A stretch of 64,000 nt of DNA, taken from NCBI GenBank assembly GCA_964017125.1, contig OZ024914.1, positions 30,563,149 to 30,627,148 of the forward strand, read 5' to 3'. The position numbers were made by a program, and so were the translations under genes. The notes below the pieces were generated by a model. It searched no databases. It had not been told where the DNA came from and worked only from the letters and a program-made list of their open reading frames with translations. Below are positions 12,443 to 23,300 of the stretch, in pieces. Positions within the stretch are counted from its first letter, which is position 1; each line of letters begins with the position of its first letter. This stretch comes from Flabesymbios commensalis (Eukaryota; Annelida; Polychaeta; Terebellida; Flabelligeridae).

Positions 12443-12552
12443 CGACTGTAGTTTGTGATATCTATGGCGCGGTGCTGTGTGTCTCGATGTTCTGAAAGCG
12501 TCGTATATGCCGGGCCAGCATTGAGGGAACACTGCACCAACTGGCAACTCAC

Positions 12553-12734
12553 CTGTTAAGGCGCTTGCAACGTGTGTTATGGCTGTAAGAATGCTAATCT
12601 GTGCATTCGACACGTTGAAGATGTTGACGTACTCTCCCAGTATAATAACGAATCCGACATTTAGAACCGACACTCCCATCAGCATCATGAACCCTGAGAA
12701 CAACACAAAATATCTCCGGCTACACATGGTCACC
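12553..12734 (-). CDS. Orphan exon, MFS/monocarboxylate-transporter-like
   Basis: A splice acceptor (TTTTTATTTCAG) ends at 12735 and a strong donor (ACAG|GTGAGT) follows 12553, so this looks like a real exon. From the ATG at 12727 it reads 58 codons plus one base. The residues MGVSVLNVGFVIILGEYVNI and NAQISILTAITHVASALTG resemble transmembrane helix 1, the next loop and the start of helix 2 of SLC16-type major facilitator transporters, which carry monocarboxylates across the plasma membrane. The exon could be the first coding exon or, if the reading frame is open from the acceptor, an internal one. I could not find the next exon in the 12 kb downstream, so either introns are very long or this is a stranded fragment. 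The family assignment rests on hydrophobic pattern and short motifs. Confidence 0.45.
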
Positions 12735-13200
12735 CTGAAATAAAAACGAGTTAAATTAAAAGGTAAAACAAGATCATGATGATAATGACTTATCTGGTTG
12801 TAAATTATCGGACAGATAAGTTATGCGAGTGGTGTAAGATTTTGCGATCAGAGTTATTCAATTATAATATGACAAGGTAAGTAGATAAGGCTCCAATTCA
12901 AAACCTGTTTCAAATGTATGGTAACAACTTTATAAACATCCGTAATTGGGTTTTGTCTTTTAGATGGACCCGGTTTATAATGGACTTGTCATATTTGAAA
13001 CAAAAAGGACATGAGTCAGCAATTCTATTATTGCCTTCTAAAGATTTTATATTTTACTGACAATAATCTATGACAAAAAGTTCTTAACTCGCTTTAGGAG
13101 AAGTACCGGTATATAAGGTCTCAGATGTATCACATCGTCAAAGAAGTGGCGAGTTTAATTACAACGTCATCGAGAAAGTGGCTGCTTTCCTAACGGGCCA
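12735..13200. other. Intergenic or intronic, no feature
   Basis: Presumed intron or upstream region of the transporter-like exon. Nothing further is recognisable. Confidence 0.4.
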
Positions 13201-13204
13201 CACA

Positions 13205-13990
13205 TTTTAAAACACGAAGGGGTTTTTTTCGACTTAATTTTTTTTTCATAATTCCCTTGAAACCTGATAGGTTTTCAGGGTCTGCGAGTCTGTTGGCATT
13301 GTCCGTTTTCGCGTGCAACCGAAAACGAGGCTATGGCGGCCATCTTTTTTTTTAATTACAAAATTCCTTGTTAACACGATAACTTGACAAATAATTATTG
13401 GATCTCTCCAATTTTGTACGTGAAGTTACCCATGAGTATGAAGATCACCTGAATAGATTTTCAGCTTTCTACCGATAATCAAAATGGCCGCCACCTGGCA
13501 ACTAATTTTTTTTTATTGACTTTTTTTTATTTATTATTATTCCCTTGAAACCTGGTATATGTAGGTTTTCAGGGTCTGCGAGTCTGTTGGCATTGTCCGT
13601 TCTCGCGTGCAACCGAAAACGAGGCTATGGTGGCCATCTTTATTTTTTAATTACAAAATTTCTTGTTAACGCGATAACTTAAAAAATAATTATTGGATCT
13701 CATCAATTTTTTATGTGAAGTTACCCATGGGTATGAAGATGACCTGATTAGAATTTCAGCTTTCCACCGATAATCAAAATGGCCGCCACCTGGCGATTAA
13801 TTTTTTTCAACTTTTTTCCGGAATTCCGTCGAAACCTGGTATATATATGGGTTTTCGCGGTCTGCAAGTCTATTAGTATTGTCCGTTTTCATGTGAGACT
13901 GAAAACGAGGCTGCGGCGGCTATTTTAGTTTTATCAATTTTAATAAATCGTTCTTATTTTCAATTAATTGCCTTGAAACCTGACATATAG
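13205..13990 (+). repeat. Tandem repeat of ~286 bp, about 2.6 copies
   Basis: Units begin near 13251, 13540 and 13823, each opening with TTCC.T.GAAACCTG. Each also carries TCTGCGAGTCTGTTGGCATT, GAAAACGAGGCT, GGCGGCCAT and ATCAAAATGGCCGCCACCTGG. The third copy is truncated. No coding frame runs through it. Confidence 0.8.
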
Positions 13991-14486
13991 AGAGTCACTG
14001 CATCAGCCGAGGGGTATTTTAGTGCTTGCACGGTATTTTTAATCTATTATTTTAACAGGTTAAATCACATTAATTGGAACAACTCGGTATCAGACTGTGT
14101 GCCTACACGCAAATTAATATTTTTATTATATTTTGGTGGCCATTTTGAATTGCCTTCTTCACAAGGAAGGACATAAAATTCAGCAACAGCGTTTTTCTGC
14201 TTTAGCATATCTAAATTTTGTTAAAAATGGTGGTTATCAGTTTTAATTAGAAAGTGAATTTAATGCCACTTTCTGGTCATCTTTTTTGAAAATCCGTCCA
14301 GTCTATAACACGACACTGTTTATATGGGGACAGTGATTGGGAATGAAATATGAGGTGTTTAAAACATCATGATCTGCAAATGTCCGGTCTAAAACTAAAC
14401 AAATATGAACAATTTTCACTTTAAGTTGTTGACCGTTGTAACGAGACACAAGACAATTTAAATAATATAATTCAGTGGGAAACGGG
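13991..14486. other. Intergenic, no gene seen
   Basis: AT-rich sequence without supported features. Confidence 0.4.
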
Positions 14487-14698
14487 TTAACTCTTAAAGC
14501 GCTGAATTGAATAATTTAAATTTTCATCCGCTTGAAGTTGCCGCGATTTCAAGTGGGTGTAAATTACTCATATCTGTTCATTTTGAGACCAAAAGTTAGC
14601 TAATCTTAATGTTTAAGCACAGTTTGTTCACAACAACAATGATTTAAGCTGCTAATAAAATGAATTGAAAACGACTATAGTCGTGCTTGGCGCTCTAA
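14487..14698. mobile_element. piggyBac-type MITE with stem-loop
   Basis: It opens with TTAACTCTTAAAGCG and closes with GCGCTCTAA, a slightly worn TTAA-bounded inverted end. It contains CGCTTGAAGTTG...TTTCAAGTGGGTG, the stem shared with other MITEs here, and the word ACGACTATAGTCGTGC also seen at 29450. It abuts the next MITE at 14695-14698. Confidence 0.6.
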
Positions 14699-14927
14699 CC
14701 TTTTCACTACCATACATGACGGAAATTTCCGTCGTCATTCGTCAATGAACGTAACCATAAAATGACACAAATTTTCGTCAAATATATACTACATTTATGT
14801 ATTTTTCGTCATTTGAAGCTGGAAATTGCGTTAGCAATTCCAGCTTCAAATGACGAAAAATAGAACTCCTACACACCAGTATATCTGGATCCTGGCATGC
14901 ACTCCGGCCTGGAAGTCAAAGGGTTAA
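14695..14927. mobile_element. piggyBac-type MITE with perfect hairpin
   Basis: Left end CTAACCTTTTCACTACC and right end GTCAAAGGGTTAA are inverted copies bounded by TTAA-like sites. Inside, 14801-14861 is an almost perfect hairpin: ATTTTTCGTCATTTGAAGCT faces its reverse complement. Confidence 0.65.
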
Positions 14928-15174
14928 GGGATTCCCTCATTATATTAGTGAAGAATGTCTTGTTATATTTACCGGTTTGCCTTGGCGTCAGCTTTTCACA
15001 GCAAGGATTTGTGTAGTGTTCCTATACCACGTATAAACTATCACGCGTGAAAACCACTACACGTCATATAATATTATGTCATTTGATCTGCTGCTACACA
15101 GAAGGCTTCACAACCCTGGATGATTATTGAGTAGCTTCGATCATGTAAATGGGAACTGAGACATATTATTTGTT

Positions 15175-15460
15175 ATGTGATAAAGACGCATGAATGAACA
15201 CGATAATGTGTCACTTTGTATACACAGGAGCCCTCGGGTGATAACTTATAATACACACAAAATGAAGTAAATTGCATACCAAAATTCTGCTCACTTGTTT
15301 GCCAATGGGAAGTGATGCATATCAGATTTGATAAACACTCATGAATGAGCACGAGAATATGTGATGCAGGCGTACACACTAGAGCACTCAGGTGATAAGA
15401 GCCATAACATATAATATGCCTACACACAAAATGAATTAGATACCAATGCTTCAGCCCTCA
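15175..15460 (+). repeat. Direct tandem duplication, ~150 bp
   Basis: Two copies, starting near 15179 and 15329, share GATAAA.AC.CATGAATGA.CACGA.AAT, AG.CTCGGGTGATAA-like text and ACACACAAAATGAA.TA.AT. Confidence 0.7.
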
Positions 15461-15734
15461 TTCAGGCGTTTGACCAAAAAATAACCCTTTCACTGCTGAA
15501 TTTATCTTATCTTCGTTTATTTGTAATTGTTGACGTGGGCCTAATTTCAGAATGAAAGGGGAATAATTGCATTACAGAAGCAATACATCGTCGCCATTCG
15601 ATATAATTTCAAGACAATTTTTTTAATTCTCACAGAATGCAAGCGAAAAGCATCAAAGAAGTGTGCATATGATTATACTACAAAATATAACCTGGGGACT
15701 TTGGTCTGTCTGTTACTAAGTATACAGGGCGGGG

Positions 15735-15990
15735 GCCCTAGGGTGGTGGTTTGCACCGCTGCCTTTCACGCTAGAATTCGGGGCTCGGTTCCAGGTCTCG
15801 GCGATTTTAAATAAACAAAAATGTTTCTTCCCCATCCACGTGTAAAACGAATTTCGAATTCTTGCGTCTGGTGGACAGTGTCATCTCATTCATCTCACCA
15901 TCCTCAGGAGGTTCTCCTGTCCCAATTTAGCCTATATGTGCACAAAAGTGGCTTAAAGCCCGATTCATTTCATTTTCATTTTCCTAAGTA
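15735..15990 (+). mobile_element. tRNA-derived SINE copy 1
   Basis: The head has CCCTAGGGTGGTGGTTTGC and a B-box-like GGTTCCAGGTC. The body carries GGACAGTGTCATCTCATTCA and TATGTGCACAAAAGTGGC. The same body, with GTGCACAAAGGTGGCCTAAA, is at 51538-51725, and a related head is at 53325. It codes for nothing. Confidence 0.6.
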
Positions 15991-16547
15991 TACATTTGGG
16001 ATCATTTTAAAAAACAATAGCTTTAATCGAATTATTTCCGGGTTTGTGTAATGTTATACCTAATACTCCTAGACTGATCTGTTGGACTCCTCATTATATT
16101 AGTGGATGTACGGTAAACATTGATCTAGGGGAAGCGGGAACACATTGTAATATATGCCAGCTCTCAGTCTGGTGCACTAGGAAGTCTGTCAATTGATAAT
16201 GCTAAACTTGAATGAATTATAAGTTCCTTCTAATGATGGTTAGAACTATTATTTATGATGACAATCGGACCACGCTGGGCAGATTTTTCATCCGTACCGT
16301 TTGATGAAGTAAACAGTAGCGCTTATAGTTGCCCTAGTGACAGACCGGGTGCAGGTGAATCTAATACAGGAAGCTAGTTGTTAAGGGGGATGGACACATC
16401 ACCCACAACAAGTTATCAGTGCGATACCTTGCTTTATCGAGCATGGCGGCAAACTATTTTAAATAGCGAGATACCTTGAATGTCGCACGTCTCAAAACCG
16501 GCCAATCAGACAGCGCTTGACAGCTGGCTGACAGCAAAGCCTGCTTG
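15991..16547. other. Intergenic, no gene seen
   Basis: No supported feature. The stretch is slightly more GC-rich near 16370-16540 than its surroundings. Confidence 0.4.
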
Positions 16548-16760
16548 TTCCCGTTGGTATGATAGATCAGATAGATATATAAGCTCGGAATCTCACGCTG
16601 ATGTCATTGTGTTCCCAGCTCCCTGAATGGCGGCCACTATATGATTACTGGCCGCCATGACGAAATTCGGTACAACTCACTGTCCAAAAGAGAGATCCCC
16701 AACTTGTCTATATAATACATCTAACAACGGGAACTGGTAACTGTGTATGACAGATGAACA
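16548..16760 (+). repeat. Dispersed repeat R1, uninterrupted copy
   Basis: It is about 190 bp with short inverted ends (TTCCCGTTG and CAACGGGAA) and an inner palindrome built on TGGCGGCCA. A second copy, in reverse orientation and very similar, is split by the Tigger element at 40552-40585 and 45112-45290. This copy therefore shows the empty insertion site, TAGATGTATTATATAGAC on the reverse strand. Confidence 0.8.
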
Positions 16761-17333
16761 AGAGGTCCATTCTTCGTGACCTTTTATGACCTATTTATAA
16801 ATCTGAAACATCCAATGAGGTTTGAAACTCCAACACACCCCCAAGATGACCACATATACAGAATGACTGATTGTAGTACTCGATATGGTCAGGCTCCTGC
16901 GGTAGCACTCGTGTGAGACTGGCTAAGGGAAGATAGATGGACACACCCCACTCCCATTACATTGTCAGGGTCCAGCTTGCCAGCGGCCTGGGGTAGAGAT
17001 GACCCCACTCACAAATACACGAAACTGACAAAGTGATGTGTAACAGGACCCCGATAAAATGTAGAAAAAAATGACGCCAGAAACTCTCGAGCACAACATT
17101 TTAATTGAAAAAGTATAGTAGTGTATTTAGTATAAATTAGTGTAAGAATTCTAGTGAATTATCACACGATACATTCATCGAAGAAATATGGCAAACAACT
17201 AAAGTAGAATGATGTTCATTCTTTTTTATTCATCACTAACATTATTCACAACCTCACACAATGAAATTCTGATTTAAGGATACTGAGAGCGACTTGAACC
17301 TCTCAACTTATAGCAAGCATTCAACATTCATTA
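16761..17333. other. Region downstream of the receptor gene
   Basis: No gene or repeat could be supported in this interval. Confidence 0.4.
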
Positions 17334-17339
17334 TTTATT
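17334..17339 (-). promoter_or_regulatory. Poly(A) signal of the receptor gene
   Basis: A canonical AATAAA lies about 20 bases past the receptor stop codon on the minus strand. The 3' untranslated region would be very short. Confidence 0.6.
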
Positions 17340-17359
17340 TGTACACAATTATAATTATT

Positions 17360-20300
17360 TCAATAGAATATAGCTATTTTCTTGGCCAAATTAATCAAAC
17401 AGCTTAATATTATCTTTAGTGGCAGAGCGAGAATGAAAACCTGAGTACAATAGTTTTCAGAGAATGAATTAGATAACTTGTTTATGATTACACTGAGTAA
17501 AAACAATATAAACACAATTTCTGGAAATATCGGAGATGCTATTTTAAACATAACACCGCTTACTGAGTATGGTTTATGTGATTGAGAAGTAGCAGTTTTA
17601 CTAATCACGCTGAGTGAACTATATGCCATGGCCATGGAGAAAATAATTATCAAGATCAATCCAAAGTCAACGAGGGAAATTATAGAAAGAAGGTTAAAAG
17701 TTGAGCGCTGTCCACACCATGCTACTGAACATATGCTATCAAACATTGTTATTTGAAAAGCAAATACCATTACAATATATGATAAAATAAGAAAAACCCA
17801 CGTACATGCCAATACTAGCCATGTCCACTTCAACCATCTACATTGGTGTGAAAAAGGAAATGTCATTTTAAGTGACATTATAATAATTAACAGAACTTTG
17901 AATATCACTGTACATTGCAAGGAGGTATACAGTAGAGCATTGAACAAGATACATAGATTTCCCTTTCTGAACATCAGTACATTCACTTTTAGAATATCAG
18001 AAATTGCTATCCCCACCAAGTATACTGAACATAATATGGTTGATAGCGATTGGTTCACCACAATAATGGAATGATTTCTGTTTTTCATGAATTCTTTTTT
18101 CGAAACGATGTTTATCATTTTATTGATTAATATTATGATTACAGATAGTGCAAATGCCGTCAACGATAAACTATACGCCAGATACTTTTCAGGAACACTG
18201 TTAATTAAACCAAAACAACTGTATATGTTTTTATTTGGTGATAAACACTCTATATTATCAGGCAATATACAACATATATGATAATCTGACACCTTAATTT
18301 GTAGGCCATCGTGAAGTGTTTCTGAAATAAAAATGAGCAGTTGTGGGTGATAATGTATGTGGCGCATATCGATAAAGGACAAACTGCCAGTCTGTCTACC
18401 TGATCTCATAGTTACATACTTCAAATTATTTCCTAATACTATGAAAACTGATAAATATTTAGGAAACACCGTCTTGGCAAATTCTAACGCATACAATAAA
18501 TTGAAGGATACGTCCAAGTATACTATTTTTGTGAATATACTATATTTTAGAAAGTGTATCCGCAAAAGTTTATTATGACTGAAATCCACAACAAGTAACG
18601 TGCATGTGTCAGAGAAATTTAACTGTAAGGTGGTAATATTTTGTATCAAAGAATGTGATGTGTTTACATAAACTAAACCTGGTATGCTTAAGTAATCTAT
18701 GTATAAATTAGGCTGGGAGTATTTTAACATAATTCCTTTCACATAAGTTAAAATATGAAAAGTTGCCCGATCTATGGGATCATGAAGATTACAAGAGATA
18801 ACATATCCACGACAATGACATTGTTCAGGACAATCGTAACAACCAACTTCGTCATCCATAGAGTACTGACAGTCCTTGTGGCCATCACATATCTGAATTT
18901 TGCTGACACAGCGATTTTCTGCTCGGCATTTGAGAGAACCTGGACAAGTCAACTCGGCACATAGTTGTTCATCTTCGCCGTGCTTACAATCAGATTGACC
19001 GTCACAGACTGATGACATGTGTATGCAATAATAGCGATGACACTTAAACATTCCAGGACATGTCACGTATCTACATATTGCTTCAACTTCAGTTGACTTA
19101 CAATATCGCTCATGTAGGCTTACACCTATTTTACACAGCGCAGTTATATTTTTGCAATTATCTTTTCTATGCAAATGGTAATCGTAAGGGATTTTGTATT
19201 TTGAAGGATTAGCATCGAAATGGTTTACAAAATATGTATTGTTTTTACTGCAAGTATAATCTATCTCCTTCTTAAATATTTTAACTTTATTTTTCACATA
19301 AGTCTTATGCGTCAATTGATCAATTTGAACCCTCCCGACCAAAAGACTAAGATTAATATGCTTAATCTGCGAAAATAAGCAGACAGTTTTTTCGAGCTTA
19401 TATATCTGATTTATATTAGGCATATATATACCATCACAGATGGAATGAACTGGTATCTTATGTACACATGCTTCACCCATTGAGCACGGTAAACTAACAA
19501 TCTGATCAGGGAGAGAAACAGTTGTGTTTAGCAAACACTGATTTTCATCACTGCCATCAAAACAATCAACTACAGAATCACATCTATAAATAAACAATAC
19601 ACATGTTCTGTCCTGACATTCGAAGTGGTTTGTGTCGCATTTGTTATAATAGGGTTTGCTTGGTTTTTCACATATTACAGCAGTGGTATTAATAGGCTCA
19701 TAACAGGGTCGACACTTCACTCCTGTCTCTGAGTGTGATTGCTCTAAAATACTACATGAGTTATTAAAAGACACAAAGAATGAAAGGTGGTTTCTTTCTA
19801 GCGATAAGGGTAGAATGAAGTAAATCATTTGAGGCAATCTCTCTTTCTGTGATCCTTTTGCCAAACGTTTTCCAGATAGAATGGTATGTAAAATATTGCT
19901 GCCCATCTGAAAAATCATCTCTTTTATTCTATCAGTAATGTCACCCTGTTGTAATCTCGTAAGAAGAGTATCTTTCAACTTGCGGCTTCGCCGTGATTCT
20001 CTGCGATCAAAAACTATCTTTACAGAATACAACGATGCATTCTGTGCAGAACAAATACCCGTAGCGTCATGAAATGACAGTGCAGTATCTGGCCATACTA
20101 TTAATAAACAATCTTCAGAGTTTTGAAGATTAAACCAGCCAGCATCACATTTGTTGTTCTGATGCCGAGTTCTGGGATGAGCTATTTGTGGTTCACTCCT
20201 TTCACATATATACGTGACGTCATACGTTTGATCACATGGGATCACCAGCCATACATAGTGCTTCAAACTGTAGTCAGTTATGGCGGCAGTACAGTTTTTC

Positions 20301-23300
20301 GCAACAGAAAATTCAGGTTGTTTGACATAAGCATGATGTATTTGTGAGTTTATAACATACGAACCATTTCTAAATGCGGGTATATAAGATGTGATGTTTG
20401 CAGGATGATCTCGTGAAGGGTCAAACCAAACTGTTCTTGTGACTCTCGCTCCATCTAACCAGCTTGTAAACTGTCCCTGTAACGTAGCACATTATAGTAC
20501 ATAATTCATAAATATCCCGGCAAGCACAAGTCGTTGGCTCAATGTTGGCTTTAATATTGGCCAGCATCGAAGACGGTTAGCCAACATTAAATAAACCTGC
20601 TTACTGAGATTTTTAGTTTTTTAGTTCCTGCAATAATATGTTTAAACCAGTCGTTTTATATTTTCATAGGAAAGTATGTTTCGTCTACATCAGGCCTTTG
20701 ACGTAATGAAATACTTGTTCTAACTGTTCTGGTACCATTGTAACGGTATTTTCAAACTAAAGAAATTTTGAATAAAAATTATAAAAACCATTCCAACAAT
20801 AAGTTGAGTTAAAAAATGCAATCTTCATTTCATTAAATAGAATCTGTGTGAAGGCAAGGAAGGTACAATGAAGTCATCCTTCAACACTGCCCCGAGCTAG
20901 AGGTAAATAACGCTGAAAAAGCTTAAACGGGCCTTGTTGCTGCTAGCTTTCCTGATTTCGATGCCTTTGCGACAAGATCATCACATAATCCATTTAAATT
21001 GATATCAATATGATATCCGTAGGCCTAATCGTCACGGACAAAATGTATGCTCACAACCAGACAGAGACATGCATCAATCAATCGCCTGAAGTCTCCTTCG
21101 TACATCAGTGTAATTGATTAAGAAATTATATGTAATCAGTCGTAGGAAACTTGATTATCTGGATGCCAGAACATGTTGAGAGATTTAACCTTACACCGCT
21201 GACATATTTTTGTATAAACCATGGAAACTAAAGGCGTTTTTTCAATTTGAGATCATTATAAATGGCTTAGTTAGCTCGTTCTCCTTCGTTTGAATACCTA
21301 TGATATGGGTCTACGGCCATTAGAAATATTTTAATTCTTTCAGTGCGGGGACCGTCTTTATACGTTAGAATATAAGGTGAGAATCTGACGTATAAAGACG
21401 GTCCCCGCACTGAAAGGGTTAGAAAAATTGTTTGCAACTTATCTGGAAATATTTTTCTAAATACAATAATTAATATATATTTTCATTAAAATAATTATTA
21501 TATGTTTAGATTTATTACCAGTTGTGTTCGTTGTAGTCCCAGAAACATCACTTCTCCAAACTTTACGGCCATGTTATAATGCATTCTTCTGATATGTCGA
21601 TCATCAATTGCGGCGTCATATTGCAGAAGTGTCATGTTTTTAGATTTACAGTGATTTTGAGCTCCAGTCCAGGATAACGACCTGATATAACAAAATATTG
21701 TATTTGATATAATTGATGATAATATAATCAAGCGTTAAAAATAGTGAGATTTGTTTTCATTGTTTATGTAAGTTGGCCTCTCCTGTGACTGTCGGTATAG
21801 TCAATCAATACTGATGAATGTTGTACTACCTGGATTTTTTTCAAAAAACCCCATTTGGTTGGCATTCTTTAACCACCGTTGATGACATGTACAGTTTGTA
21901 ATCGTTGTACACCGTCGGTAAACAACAGTGAAAGTTGTATATGGTGGGGCAATTTTTGAACATATATATAAAAATTGACGAAATCTGCGGGTATTAATTA
22001 ACACGTACGTGAGTGAATATCTAGAGGATGTAGACGTGTAGGCCTCCACGGCACAGATCAATTTTGGGAAAATTAACTAACTGTAGCTTTTAAAACATTG
22101 TCACATGACGCTCTAAATTTTAGTTCAGCCTTACTATTCAGAAATGCGTTTATTTATTTCACAATGATATCCAATTATGTGTAAATCAAAATAGCCTATT
22201 GGAAGACATGATGAATCATCTTCACAATATACGTTTTCCTTGGCAGTAGGAATATTTGCTACAGTGATTATAAACAGTGGAAAGATAAATGGACTACGTA
22301 TAGGCCTAGAGGGTCAGATATTATGTCAATATAAAATATGACACTCAAATTATCTTGGATGGATCAGACGAATAAAGAGATATTGAAATAGGCCTAATTT
22401 AGTTCTACTATCTATATTCAAAAGTAATATGACGAAGACAAAAGTAATATGGATAGCTACATCAATGATAAAATCTAACTATAGGATATGCTCTAAATAA
22501 ATTTAAAATTAGTGACATCTGGCCGTTTTAATATAATTATTGGGTACAAATATGAAGGTCGACCAGTCCGATATTTATTAAATAAAACAATAATCTACGC
22601 AACGTTCGTAAAAAATTGTTGTTACACTTAAGAAATAGAATTTAGATCTGAACTGTGTGTTCTGAACTCTGTGTGCTGAGCTGCGTATGCTCTACCGGCT
22701 AAATCAGTCAAGATGTAATGTGATTTTACATTTACCTGTTCTTGTATAATCTGTATTTCCTTCTCCCAATGGTGGCAACATATTTGTGTGCACCGTTAAT
22801 AAAAAAGGTTTGCTTGTCAATAATTAATACTAAATGACATCCAGCACATTCTCTCTCCTCTGGCATCAATATATCTACTCTATAACCTCTGTGATAATAT
22901 CCCGTAGAAATAGAAAATCCTAGTTTTGATACGTACTCAAATATAGTGTGATTGTCAGCACTTTTGACATAAACAGCAAACTTGTAATTCCTGCACTCTG
23001 TGGGACACTGCTTATAATTCATGTAAATTTCATGACCAGTATGTACATCTCCATTGTCTTTATAAATAAACTCATGGTAGTTTAATTCTTGATAATTATC
23101 TTTTTCTCTTGGTGTAAAAACATAAGTATAACCCATGCAACTCTTTGACAATGAAGGGATGTTTTGTGAGCTTAAAAGAATCTTAAAAGTCTTATCCACT
23201 TTGCAAGTAGATTCCATCACGTAAACAGAAACCTGTTGCCAAGGGTTCGATTTCTTACAAAATAGATTTAACCTTAAAGTTCCATTATGTAGATATCTAA

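Noticed and set aside
15735-15860. A functional tRNA gene
   Set aside because: Box-B-like sequence is present but no full cloverleaf; the body is shared with another copy, so it is a SINE.
18087-20347. Plus-strand ORFs across the receptor gene
   Set aside because: They are antisense shadows of the receptor exon with no domains.
21801-22061. Possible extra receptor exon with CTCHQRW
   Set aside because: No matching splice sites; exons on both sides already join in phase, and including it would break the lectin domain.
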